Part shown: positions 1 through 7,722 of the stretch, piece after piece
Layout of the letters: each line of letters begins with the position of its first letter
How positions within the stretch are numbered: position 1 is the stretch's first letter
IMG/VR virus record: IMGVR_UViG_3300009009_000052
Coordinates: 1 to 21,590 of that record
Direction: 5' to 3' (one strand)
Length of the DNA: 21,590 nucleotides
Source: a virus
Made by a program: the position numbers and the translations under genes
Notes under the pieces: generated by a model
Seen by the model: the letters and a program-made list of their open reading frames with translations, nothing else
What the model was told of the DNA's origin: nothing
Database searches by the model: none

Positions 1-857
1 CTCGGAACGGGGTTGATAACGATAGGCGTGATGGCGAATTTCCCTTTAAGGGCTATGATGCCGTATGCGTCCCTTCCGAAGTACATAACGGGATAGACAT
101 CGCACCTGTTCCCGGCGGTTGTTAATTTACCTGTCGTAACCGTTGACCCTGCGTCTTCATAAGGCGAGAAGATGGTGGACTTGAGATATCTCACGTCTTC
201 GCAGGCACCAATTTCGGTTTCCCATTTCGGCATCGAGCCGTAATCGGCCACATAGGTGAACCCGGTCATGCCGCGAATGTCGCTCGTCATATCGACGTGG
301 GTAACGCCTACGAATCCCGGAAGCACCGATTCCGTGTTGAAGTTCGGCGTGGATTTCGTGATGGAGGTGATGAACTGTGCCTCCTGACGTTCCAGAGCCC
401 GTACAATTTTCCTCTGGTCTGTCCGTGATACTACAGACACAACGCTCGTCCGTCCGGCCACGCTATTCGCGTAGAACACATTGGTACACGCTTTAAGCAC
501 GTTGTACCTCAGAGTCTCCACGGTCTTTGCGGCCTGCTCGCCGGATACGGCTACAGCCTCCTTAAGAACGGGGTCTTCGTGGGTGTCTACAATTATGTCG
601 CTAATTTCGACCAAGCCGCCGTACTGATACAGGTTCGCTGTAATGTCAGTTGCGGTCAGCTTTTCTGACGTCGGGGTTACGCCTTCGGTTAAGGGTGTCG
701 TCCTGAGTCCGAGAGAGTTGTATCTCCGGAATTTCATGGACTGGGTTTTGTTTGCGGGCAACGTCTTTGCCTGTCCGAATTTTTCGAGGCACAGATAAGG
801 CATCGCTCTTTTTAGTAATTCTACAACAACATAGGCTGCTGTTCGCGGTGTTATATC
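1..857 (-). CDS. Major capsid protein, N4-gp56 family, exon 2 (3' end outside window)
   Basis: This is the main coelement of the capsid gene; it forms the icosahedral shell. Reading from 857 toward 1 gives DITPRTAAYVVVELLKRAMP, then a KFGQ segment, LTEGVTP, a DTHEDPVL segment and GEQAAKT, the order I know from N4 gp56-type coat proteins. The first in-frame ATG of the uninterrupted frame is at 803 (MPYLCLEKFGQ), but the conserved-looking N-terminal residues lie upstream of it and the frame stays open back into non-coding sequence. I therefore join this exon to the short exon at 1542-1562 across a group I intron. The exact 3' splice site is not certain: after G858 (preferred, giving MSMTTYG-DITPRTAAY) or after G873 (adds GSNNK). 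The scaffold gene lies immediately upstream. The C-terminus is cut off by the window edge. Confidence 0.85.
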
Positions 858-1541
858 CTTGTTGTTACTACCCTTGCGGGCGGATGGTCATTTCTGCCAT
901 CTCTCATGGTTTCCCATGAGTACAGACTATCGCTTCACGCTCTCGCGTGTTAACTCGTTTAGTCGTTGCGGGTGCTCCTCGGTCTTGAGCTTGCGCATCA
1001 ATAAATACGCCTCCTCACGTCCAAGTAGTTCTTTTTCAGTCAATCTGGTAAAGAGTTTCCCATTTTTTATTTGAGTCCATTCGTTTACACAGCTTAATGC
1101 CAGTAACGCCTGCTCTCTTTTTACTCTTAGATAGGGAATTAATGCTCCGAGTATCGCAGCTAAATGCGTTTTCCCAGTAGCATTCCATCTCCACATTGAC
1201 CGTTTTCTAAGAACGCGCTCTTCACGTAAACTTCCACCGAAAACACTTTTGAATAGCTCAGGAATTTCCCTGTAAGTCATGCCCATATCAAGATATAAAA
1301 AATAACATGTTGTCCTTTGCTTTCCCGTGGGCTTATACTTTTTTATCCCAACACATCCTTCGCCATCAAAAATTCCGGCCATATAAGCTAAAAGAGCCGC
1401 TTCCCTCGGATTATCTTGCATGGTAATAATAGCAGAAATCTTCTCGTTTTTGTGCTTTGAATTATATACTATTACCTTTCCCATGTTTAGACTTCCCCGA
1501 TTTTGTTAGAGTTAATTTTATTACGGCAAAGTTTAGTCAAT
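858..1541 (-). mobile_element. Group I self-splicing intron in the major capsid gene
   Basis: Core helices can be built by eye on the minus strand. P1: exon TTACGGT (1548-1542) with GCCGTAA (1527-1521), ending in U-G. P3: TTAACTC (1515-1509) with GAGTTAA (956-950). P7: GACTA (964-960) with TAGTC (929-925). P8: CACGC-GAGA-GCGTG (949-936). P9-like hairpin: CTCATGG-GAAA-CCATGAG (920-903). A further hairpin GATGG/CCATC lies at 901-883. CGGG (1499-1496) with CCCG (972-969) and GTCT (1492-1489) with AGAC (985-982) fit P4/P6-type pairings. The segment CAACGACTA...GATAGTCTG resembles the R and S elements of the T4 td intron as I remember them. Size about 684 nt including the endonuclease ORF. The 3' end could instead be at 873. 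Confidence 0.8.
927..1484 (-). CDS. LAGLIDADG homing endonuclease encoded in the capsid intron
   Basis: 185 aa. Residues 32-44 read LAYMAGIFDGEGC, a single LAGLIDADG-type motif with the metal-binding acidic residue (FDGEG), followed by a basic region and the W-R-W pattern usual for the fold. Single-motif members act as homodimers and cut intronless alleles to drive intron homing. ATG at 1484 has only a weak purine stretch upstream (GGGG at 1498-1495), so translation is probably poor. The last ~15 codons are also the P7, P3, P8 core of the intron and the TAG stop (929-927) lies inside P7, so coding and ribozyme sequence are shared. Its position in the exon 1/exon 2 gap supports an intron-borne gene rather than a free-standing one. 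Confidence 0.85.
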   Translation of the reverse strand: MGKVIVYNSKHKNEKISAIITMQDNPREAALLAYMAGIFDGEGCVGIKKYKPTGKQRTTCYFLYLDMGMTYREIPELFKSVFGGSLREERVLRKRSMWRWNATGKTHLAAILGALIPYLRVKREQALLALSCVNEWTQIKNGKLFTRLTEKELLGREEAYLLMRKLKTEEHPQRLNELTRESVKR

Positions 1542-1562
1542 ACCGTAAGTTGTCATGCTCAT
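1542..1562 (-). CDS. Major capsid protein exon 1 (codons 1-7)
   Basis: ATG at 1562 follows a GGAGG Shine-Dalgarno with about 7 nt spacing and lies 11 nt after the scaffold stop. It encodes MSMTTYG, then the unspliced frame stops two codons later (I-D-stop). A head gene with a perfect start that dies at codon 10, together with a capsid frame open on its 5' side about 700 nt downstream, is the signature of an intron. The last seven exon bases TTACGGT pair with GCCGTAA 14 nt into the intron, ending in the U-G wobble that defines a group I 5' splice site. The joined product begins MSMTTYGDITPRTAAY, which fits this capsid family. Confidence 0.75.
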
Positions 1563-1573
1563 AATTTTTCCTC

Positions 1574-2545
1574 CTACTTATTGAGGGCCTCATCGAACGC
1601 GCTTTCAAAATCGTCGGCAATGGCCTGAGAGCCGTTGACAGCCCCTCTTCGTGTTTCCACTGCCGCGAGCGCCTGACGTTTTTCGTCCTTCTTTTTATTT
1701 ATAGGCACGATCTTGTCGCTGTTCGTGTTGGCTTCTGTTTGAATGTTGTTTGCTTTCTTAAAATCAGAGATGAGTTGGGCAACGTCTTCAGCGGTTCCGC
1801 TTTCGTAGGCTTCCGTCATAGCAGTCCGAAGATATTTGGGCTGAGTTTCTATCCATTTGGCGATGGAGCCGTCGTCCCTGTATTTCTCAAAATCGGGATG
1901 AGCTTCCTTTATTGCACCAAAATGCTCAGCTGTTGTGGCTATCTGGGCCTGCCTTACAACCGGTTCCAGCCTCGAACCCTGTTCGGTCAGCTTCGACCCC
2001 TGCTCAGTCAATCTCTTGTTTACGTCCTCGATGAAACCGTCAAGGACTTTTTGCATCCTTGCGATCTCAAGTTTTCTCTTCAGCCCTTCCATCTTCGTCA
2101 CAGTCTCGAAATCCTTCTCGTAGTCTGCGAGCTGCTTCTTCTCGTCTTCAGTAAGTAAGTCAGCATCCTCTTCGGGCTTTTTCTTCTCGGCGGGCTTTTC
2201 TGCCTCTTCCGCCTTCGGTTTCTTCGCCTCTTCGAGTTGCGACAATAACGCGGCTTTCTCGGTCTCCCAAGCGGCCTTATCGTGCTTGTGGATTCCTTGC
2301 AGGGTCTTATACCTCTGCGTGTCGGTCTCGTCGGTCTCGTCCGGCTTTTGCGCGGGCTCTTCCAATGTCTCTTTTTTTTCTACTGGTTTCTCCGCAACCA
2401 CTTCCTCAGGCTCTTTAGCTGCCGGTAGGTCAGCCTTGGCATCTTCGGTTATAGCTGTTTCGAATTCCTTATCGAAAACATCTTCACCCGGCACCTCTAT
2501 CTCAGTCGCTTTGGCTGCCCCTCTGTCGGCCTCTGCTTTTTCCAT
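1574..2545 (-). CDS. Scaffolding protein (head assembly)
   Basis: 323 aa from ATG 2545, chosen because AAGGAG sits 6 nt upstream; the frame stays open 12 codons further but without a ribosome site. Composition is typical of phage scaffolds: very rich in E, K, A and D, almost no Cys or Trp, predicted mostly helical. Residues roughly 10-140 are acidic and low complexity (runs of E/K/P/A). The middle has a short tandem repeat LTEQGSK-LTEQGSR, and the C-terminal third is charged and helical. It lies directly between portal-side genes and the capsid gene, the usual scaffold position in N4-gp56-type head clusters. Scaffolds diverge fast, so the call rests on composition and position, not on a motif. 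Confidence 0.7.
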   Translation of the reverse strand: MEKAEADRGAAKATEIEVPGEDVFDKEFETAITEDAKADLPAAKEPEEVVAEKPVEKKETLEEPAQKPDETDETDTQRYKTLQGIHKHDKAAWETEKAALLSQLEEAKKPKAEEAEKPAEKKKPEEDADLLTEDEKKQLADYEKDFETVTKMEGLKRKLEIARMQKVLDGFIEDVNKRLTEQGSKLTEQGSRLEPVVRQAQIATTAEHFGAIKEAHPDFEKYRDDGSIAKWIETQPKYLRTAMTEAYESGTAEDVAQLISDFKKANNIQTEANTNSDKIVPINKKKDEKRQALAAVETRRGAVNGSQAIADDFESAFDEALNK

Positions 2546-2577
2546 ATGTATCTCCTTGGTATAGGTTAAAAAAAAAG

Positions 2578-2593
2578 GCAATCCCGGAATTTA
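2578..2593. repeat. Left copy of 16-bp imperfect direct repeat flanking the HNH gene
   Basis: GCAATCCCGGAATTTA; 14 of 16 positions match GCAATTCCGGAACTTA at 3085-3100. It also forms a small hairpin (GCAAT...ATTGC, 2578-2597). Confidence 0.6.
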
Positions 2594-2633
2594 TTGCTTG
2601 TATTTAGTAAATAGTTTTGTTATAAATTTAGTT

Positions 2634-3101
2634 ATGAAAAAGCATAAACCGCATAAACATTTTATGACCATCGAATACCTATTGCAAAAACTCGAAGAAG
2701 CCTGTCTATTAAAAGGCAGGAGTGTTACCGGGAGTGAAATAAACGAGATGCCCGGATTTCCTTGTCGTTCACAATACGAGAAATGCGGTGGAATAATAAA
2801 AGCATTGGAAATGATTGGTAGGAAACACTTTTTCCATGACAAAGAAAGAATAAAAAGAAAACGAGAAGCTCCCCTGAAGATGAGATTCGAAATTCTCGAA
2901 AGAGATGGCTTCACCTGCCAATATTGCGGCGCAACTCCGCAAACAGGCGCAAGGCTAATGCTTGACCATGTTGTCCCTTTTTCTAAAGGAGGAAAGACAG
3001 AACGGGAAAATTTAATTACATCCTGTTTTTCTTGTAATATTGGTAAGCGTGATGCCATTTATGATCTCCTCCAAAAACGAAAAAGCAATTCCGGAACTTA
3101 A
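2634..3101 (+). CDS. Free-standing HNH homing endonuclease
   Basis: 155 aa from ATG 2634 (a TTG at 2598 would extend it; neither has a good Shine-Dalgarno). Residues 28-57 (SVTGSEINEMP...Y...GGIIKALE) resemble the HNH-associated repeat that binds DNA in homing nucleases. The HNH core follows: MRFEILERDGFTCQYCG (C95-x2-C98), LDHVVPFSKGG (D111 H112), N126, and CFSCNIGKRD (C131-x2-C134), with the zinc-knuckle cysteines and catalytic His present. It is on the strand opposite to every neighbouring head gene, is more AT-rich than they are, and is flanked by imperfect direct repeats, all fitting a mobile insertion. It need not be expressed with the structural genes. Confidence 0.85.
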   Translation: MKKHKPHKHFMTIEYLLQKLEEACLLKGRSVTGSEINEMPGFPCRSQYEKCGGIIKALEMIGRKHFFHDKERIKRKREAPLKMRFEILERDGFTCQYCGATPQTGARLMLDHVVPFSKGGKTERENLITSCFSCNIGKRDAIYDLLQKRKSNSGT

Positions 3102-3112
3102 TCCGAAATTGC
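3085..3112 (+). terminator. Hairpin at the 3' end of the HNH gene; right copy of flanking repeat
   Basis: GCAATT (3085-3090) pairs with AATTGC (3107-3112) and CGGA (3092-3095) with TCCG (3102-3105) around loop ACTTAA, with one C/A mismatch. CCTTT follows. It overlaps the HNH stop codon and may end that transcript. The first 16 bases are the right copy of the direct repeat seen at 2578-2593. Confidence 0.4.
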
Positions 3113-3156
3113 CTTTGGTCTCTTGCGTAATTGAGTTTAGGCCGCTATGTAGTTTT

Positions 3157-3321
3157 CTACCTCACGCGCGGCTGCAAACGCCTCTTGATTCCCTCAAGTG
3201 TCTTCAAGATGTCAATAACTTCATCCTTGGTTAAGATTACTTTTTCATCTTTCTTCTCCTCGCGCTTTTCGCCCTTATTGCAGTGGGTCGAATCGTAGTT
3301 TAAAGATGTTGAAATAGCCAT
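3157..3321 (-). CDS. Small protein of unknown function (54 aa)
   Basis: ATG 3321 is preceded by GGAGA with 7 nt spacing. The product is MAISTSLNYDSTHCNKGEKR followed by a K/E-rich stretch (EEKKDEKVILTKDEVIDILK) and a short amphipathic helix ending KRRLQPRVR. The composition (charged N-terminal half, one helix, basic end) does not match a family I recognise. It lies between the 82-aa gene at 3365-3613 and the HNH insertion, in the same direction as the head genes, so it is probably part of the late operon. A good start and in-line position support a real gene; its role is unknown. Confidence 0.6.
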   Translation of the reverse strand: MAISTSLNYDSTHCNKGEKREEKKDEKVILTKDEVIDILKTLEGIKRRLQPRVR

Positions 3322-3364
3322 TACACTGTCTCCAAAACATTGTCAAGAAAAATCTTCAATTATC

Positions 3365-3613
3365 TTAGTTCGTTCCCGGCATATCGCGTAAAATGTATTC
3401 CTTTAGGACGTTCAGGGCGATTACCGCGCCCTGATTCCGGTAGACGTTATTGCCTTCAGCCGTGTCATTCAGCTCTCTGGACTCACCTATCAGGAGATCG
3501 ATTAATTTAAGCATACTTTTCATCGCCGGGTCATTTTTTGAGGTATGAATCTCGGCAATAAGGACTGCTTTTTCGTTATTTGCCAGTCTTCTGTCTCCGA
3601 TTGTAGCGGGCAT
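3365..3613 (-). CDS. Small unknown protein downstream of the portal (82 aa)
   Basis: Starts at ATG 3613, which shares its A with the portal stop codon (TAATG), so translation is coupled to the portal. The sequence is a mix of helices (LANNEKAVLIAEIHTS, MKSMLKLIDLLIGESREL, AVIALNVLKEYILRDMPG) with no Cys, no signal peptide and no membrane segment. Small helical proteins after the portal often act in head completion or assembly, but no motif here shows that. Function unknown. Confidence 0.65.
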   Translation of the reverse strand: MPATIGDRRLANNEKAVLIAEIHTSKNDPAMKSMLKLIDLLIGESRELNDTAEGNNVYRNQGAVIALNVLKEYILRDMPGTN

Positions 3614-5928
3614 TATTTAATTCCTTTCCCTTTGGGTTTAGCGGGCTTCTTGGGAGCCGCTTTTTTGGCTTTTGCGGCAGCTTCGGTCAGTTTTTCCTTC
3701 ATTTTCAGGGAATGAGTGGCTGCCCTGTTCTTGTTAGCGAGTTCATGCGCTGTTTTCTCTGTCTTGATGGCCATTTCGGTAGCATGTGCCTCATTTTTAT
3801 GAGACATGTCTTGAATGTGAGCCTCTCCCTTGCGTGCGAGTTCGCCTTCCTTGGCGGTTCTTTCCGCCTGTTTGATAGCCAACTCCTCTTCAGTGATTCT
3901 TGGGTCGGTCTGCTCAGCGCCTTCAGGAGGTGCCTGTGCATCTTTAATGGCCTCCACGTTGGCTTTCTTGGCTTTAGTGAGCTGAGCCGCAGTCTGAGCC
4001 TTCTTATAGCCAATTTCAGCTTCCTGCATCTTGATGGCAAGCTGCATCTGGGCGGAATTGTCTCTTGCTTCCCTGAGCTTACCAACTTCCTCTTCAGAGA
4101 GAAGCTTGATGTTAAGGTCGTGGGTCTTGAATTTTTCTTCGAGGAATTCACGTTTAGGAATGTAATCCCATTCTTCTTCGGTCAGGGTCGTAGACAACTG
4201 AGCGAGCGCCTGCATCCTGATTTCTTTCATAACGAGAGATGATACGCCCTTTGCCTTGCACTTATAATCGCCTTTGATATCGGTTCTGGGATTGAACTCC
4301 ATGTTCCACGCGTACATGTCCCGGATAATCTTTTCGGTGAAGGCGTCAAAGTTTTTAACAACATCCTTAATCGATATGGTAATCGTAGCCAGTCTTCCGG
4401 ATGTGGCCTGAGCTGTTTCGTTGTTCACCATCTGGCCTATCATCCAAGTGGGCAGGGTCGTTTCTTCATCGGCAAACTGCTTGAACGCGTCTATAATGGT
4501 TAAGAGTTCGGTGATGTGAGAGTCAAAGCTGAGAGGCCGTATCGCCGGATAGGAGGCGTCAATTCCCTTGCCCTCCCTGAACCACAGTTTTCTTGGGTAG
4601 AAAGAGGTAAGGTCGGTATCTGCCGTTAAGAGGCTCCAGTTAACTTCAAGCTGGGGGCCGGAAACGCAGGCTGCATTATCAAGAACCATTCTCGCTCCGG
4701 CAGCTATCGCAATTTGTGAATGCCTCATGATTCTGGCAAGCCCTTCGCCGAAGATGCTCGTCTCGTCTTTTTCATAATAAAAGACTTTGTATTCATCGAG
4801 CGCCTTCTCGTATAGCTTGGCCTTGATTATCACATTGCCGAGGAGCCAGATGTTGGCCGCATATTCGAGTTCAACGTCATCGATCTCAATCCCGCAGGCC
4901 GCGAGGTCGCTCCCATCGACGTATCCCCAAAACTCAAGACCCTCATACTTCTTACCCATCTGCCTGTAAGAAGTGCGATTGTTGCCATCCGCTGTCATTG
5001 TGTCGGACGAGCCAGTCACTGCTGTAGAGATGCTGCTTCCGGATTTTCCGGTTCCTGCCTCGACATCGATGACCTGAAGGTCAACCTCCCAGTTGTGCGG
5101 GACATAGTTTCCTTCCGGATTATCTCTGATAAACTTCGTTATAAGGTCTCCGTAGAAGTCCTCACGTTTGGCGAGTTGTCGGAGATCGTGCTTTGTCAGG
5201 ATGTGCCGCTCAAACGAGCCCTCCATCTTGTCTACATCCACAACGGACATGTCCGGGAACCAGTCCCACAATCGAACGAACCTCAAGTCAGGGCTGTCAA
5301 CACTGCCGACCTTTTCCTCGTAGTCACCATCCTTTGTCGGAGTCCAACTCCGCTTGCTCTTCTTGAGGATCAAAGGGCCTTTCATGACACCGGTGCCATA
5401 AGATAGTCCAGAGCGTAGAACTTTCTTTGTCTCTTCGGGATAATCCATCTCGGTAAACTGGTCGTCAATCTCAGAGGACATCTTCGCGCAGGTCTCTTTT
5501 GCGTACTTCTGTATCGCCATGGTCAGGTCTTCTTCGGTAGGGATAGAAGTCTCTCCGGTCTCAGGGTCTTCGGAGACAAGAGACATTCCTATTTCCGTTA
5601 CCTTCTCTTTAGATATGGTGGGCTCTGGAGTCGGCTCGATCTCCCAATTTTTATCAGTCTCAGGGAAGAGCATCTCGTGCAACCGGGAAAGAACTGTGTT
5701 CAGTTTTGAGCGAGTCAGCTTGGGATACACCTTTGAGTTGTTCGGCTCTATCCTGACATCAGGGTCATACAGCCCCTTTATCTGCCTGAGAGACTCCAGC
5801 CACTCCAGCTCTTTCGGTCTTCGATAGGCTTTGTTGAGGTTGAACTGGTTCCTTAGTCTCCCGCCGAATGACAGCATAGCATCGTCGTTGCGCTTTTCCT
5901 TATCGAAAGCTGTTTTGATAGCGTCCAT
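3613..5928 (-). CDS. Portal protein (head-tail connector)
   Basis: 771 aa, ATG 5928 after AAGGAG. Portals form the dodecameric ring through which DNA is packaged. The N-terminal ~600 residues have portal character: an early RRPKELEWLESLRQIKGLYDP region, a P-E-T-D-K segment, then long alpha-helical stretches with a conserved-looking TLPTWMIGQMVNNETAQATSG region preceding an amphipathic helix. The length fits the large portals of short-tailed phages (P22-like and related, about 700-800 aa). The last ~150 residues are K/A/E-rich, coiled-coil-like and end in a basic tail (KPAKPKGKGIK). It lies directly downstream of TerL with a 30-nt gap, the standard order. Family identity is inferred from size, composition and context. 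Confidence 0.8.
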   Translation of the reverse strand: MDAIKTAFDKEKRNDDAMLSFGGRLRNQFNLNKAYRRPKELEWLESLRQIKGLYDPDVRIEPNNSKVYPKLTRSKLNTVLSRLHEMLFPETDKNWEIEPTPEPTISKEKVTEIGMSLVSEDPETGETSIPTEEDLTMAIQKYAKETCAKMSSEIDDQFTEMDYPEETKKVLRSGLSYGTGVMKGPLILKKSKRSWTPTKDGDYEEKVGSVDSPDLRFVRLWDWFPDMSVVDVDKMEGSFERHILTKHDLRQLAKREDFYGDLITKFIRDNPEGNYVPHNWEVDLQVIDVEAGTGKSGSSISTAVTGSSDTMTADGNNRTSYRQMGKKYEGLEFWGYVDGSDLAACGIEIDDVELEYAANIWLLGNVIIKAKLYEKALDEYKVFYYEKDETSIFGEGLARIMRHSQIAIAAGARMVLDNAACVSGPQLEVNWSLLTADTDLTSFYPRKLWFREGKGIDASYPAIRPLSFDSHITELLTIIDAFKQFADEETTLPTWMIGQMVNNETAQATSGRLATITISIKDVVKNFDAFTEKIIRDMYAWNMEFNPRTDIKGDYKCKAKGVSSLVMKEIRMQALAQLSTTLTEEEWDYIPKREFLEEKFKTHDLNIKLLSEEEVGKLREARDNSAQMQLAIKMQEAEIGYKKAQTAAQLTKAKKANVEAIKDAQAPPEGAEQTDPRITEEELAIKQAERTAKEGELARKGEAHIQDMSHKNEAHATEMAIKTEKTAHELANKNRAATHSLKMKEKLTEAAAKAKKAAPKKPAKPKGKGIK

Positions 5929-5958
5929 ACTCTACTCCTTCTTGGTTGTGCCCTCAAC

Positions 5959-7389
5959 TTAGTAAGCTGCGAGACTGCTCGCTGGTCTGTATTCCTTTTG
6001 TTTTAATTGAGCAAGAAATGCTTTCTTTTGTTTATCGTACGATTCTGCTTCAGAAACGTATAAACATAGATACTGTAATGCGTCTGAAACATGTGACGCG
6101 AAGTTCTTCACTGGAGTTGGTTTGTATTCTTCCCCGGAGCCCTTGGGGTCTTTGTCATAATGATAGGCTCCGTTCATTGCTTTCCTCAACCAGTGGACTT
6201 CCGGAGAAAGGATGAACCCCGGCTCGCCATAGCTCATCTTATTCAAAAACTGTTCCACCGCGCCAACCCTTGGTACTATTGCATTTGTAGGGGCGGAGAT
6301 GATGTTGCTCAGCCCAATCTCATGAGAATGGAGTATGTCAAAGCAAGTGCTCTCATCGGTGGGGGAACGAGAGATTCCTGATGGGTCTCCATACCCCATC
6401 ACGTTCATACCAAAGTACTTCTGCCTTAACAATGGAAGTACTTGGTTTTCGCAGAACTGCCGCAAGCCCATTCCGTCAGACACAAGCTCATCGAGTATTC
6501 TCAACTGACCGACAGGAGATATCTGCCCAAATACTACTGTGGGCTGGAGGCCAAAGTCCCATCCCGATATCAGGGGTATGCCTTTCAGGATGTCCAGAGT
6601 GTGCGGAGCGACGTGGATGTTGTCCCGATACGACGCAAAAACTGGTTTTCCTGAGACAAGATATCCATACTGGCCATGAATATAAATCCGGATATACATC
6701 TCATCTTTCCCGCGGGCGAGATTCTTATAATAATTCCTCGGCAGGTGCTTTGTGTTCTCCGCGTGGACTGAAAGACCTGATGGTTGCTTGAATATCCTCC
6801 ATCCTTCGGGGCGCAGCTTCTCAAACATCTTATACAGGTATGAGTCTTCGTCCGGCGGGTTGGTGTCCATTATAATTCCGAGCCAAGAGGGGCCTCCGTC
6901 TCTCGCAGAGGGATAGCGACCGATACGGGCGTCCATAGCCTCGATAATTGTCTTGGGTATCTCCCGGACTTCGTTAAACCATGCTCCGGTGACTTCAAGG
7001 GATAGAAGGTTGGATACTTGGTCTGGCCGGTCAAGCGCCCTGAATAAGACTTCGAGCTGGACTCCGGGGAATTTGGTAATGAAATACGAATGGTCTGTCA
7101 CACGCCACTCCCCGAATACCCTTGGGGGAAACCAGTCGTGGAAGGTTTTTATGGTCGTGTCTAAAAGCTGCCGATACGAGTTTCTGACAACAACCCAGCG
7201 AGAACGCCGTATCCCGTCAGCGGATGGTTTTTGTTCGTGAGCCCTACGGATGATTTCCATAACGCACCCAGAACTCTTCCCGCTTCCGAAGGGGCCGATA
7301 ACACACCGAATTCTATCGTTATTCAGTGCGAACTTCTTTATCGTCGGCACGTCTCCATAATCAAATAAAATTTTGTAGGGTTCACTCAA
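5959..7389 (-). CDS. Terminase large subunit (packaging ATPase/nuclease)
   Basis: 476 aa. The start is TTG at 7389, with GGAG about 8 nt upstream; no nearby ATG fits. TerL pumps DNA into the prohead and cuts concatemers. Visible motifs: Walker A GPFGSGKSS (residues 32-40); Walker B region LEVTGAWFNEVREIP with catalytic E140; the coupling region IIMDTNPP (~172-179); and a RuvC-type nuclease with D278 in ISGWDFG and D335 in GYGDPSG. A late acidic residue in SHVSDALQYL (near 450) completes the usual Asp triad. The protein is complete. Neighbours TerS-like and portal on the same strand confirm the packaging block. Confidence 0.95.
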   Translation of the reverse strand: MSEPYKILFDYGDVPTIKKFALNNDRIRCVIGPFGSGKSSGCVMEIIRRAHEQKPSADGIRRSRWVVVRNSYRQLLDTTIKTFHDWFPPRVFGEWRVTDHSYFITKFPGVQLEVLFRALDRPDQVSNLLSLEVTGAWFNEVREIPKTIIEAMDARIGRYPSARDGGPSWLGIIMDTNPPDEDSYLYKMFEKLRPEGWRIFKQPSGLSVHAENTKHLPRNYYKNLARGKDEMYIRIYIHGQYGYLVSGKPVFASYRDNIHVAPHTLDILKGIPLISGWDFGLQPTVVFGQISPVGQLRILDELVSDGMGLRQFCENQVLPLLRQKYFGMNVMGYGDPSGISRSPTDESTCFDILHSHEIGLSNIISAPTNAIVPRVGAVEQFLNKMSYGEPGFILSPEVHWLRKAMNGAYHYDKDPKGSGEEYKPTPVKNFASHVSDALQYLCLYVSEAESYDKQKKAFLAQLKQKEYRPASSLAAY

Positions 7390-7401
7390 TAACAGACTCC
7401 T

Positions 7402-7698
7402 TTACGAGTTTCCCATAACATCCGGGGTGCTGACCGTCTTTGTTTCCGGCTGTGGGTGGGTCACTCTGTAATACAGCTCTTGAAGATTCTTATCTTCCTT
7501 CGGTATCTCGTACATGAATGTGAACTCACCGAGAGTTATCATGCCCGGAGTCCCCGGCAGAGGACTCAACTGAATCTTCCTGCCTTCGTCAATTATCGCA
7601 AATACGCGCGGGTCTTTCAGCATCGTTTTACCGTACAGTTTTCCCGCAATAAAAAGTCCGCCTGCACATACCATCATTACTACGCCCTCATCTTTCAT
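7402..7698 (-). CDS. Small protein with an N-terminal hydrophobic segment, between terminase genes
   Basis: 98 aa, ATG 7698 after AAGGAGAG. Residues 6-20 (VVMMVCAGGLFIAGK) are hydrophobic with small residues, giving a possible single membrane anchor. The rest is soluble and contains a compact beta-like region (KIQLSPLPGTPGMITLGEFTFMYEIP). It sits 12 nt upstream of TerL. I do not recognise the family and the role is unknown; the position suggests a morphogenesis accessory or a host-envelope function. Confidence 0.6.
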   Translation of the reverse strand: MKDEGVVMMVCAGGLFIAGKLYGKTMLKDPRVFAIIDEGRKIQLSPLPGTPGMITLGEFTFMYEIPKEDKNLQELYYRVTHPQPETKTVSTPDVMGNS

Positions 7699-7722
7699 AA
7701 TACCCTCTCCTTTTTTAATAGT

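Noticed and set aside
1-803. Capsid start at ATG 803
   Set aside because: Upstream in-frame codons match the capsid family N-terminus and no ribosome site precedes 803.
3705-4242. Long ORFs in other frames of the portal gene
   Set aside because: Shadow frames of a biased K/A/E-rich coding region, without ribosome sites.
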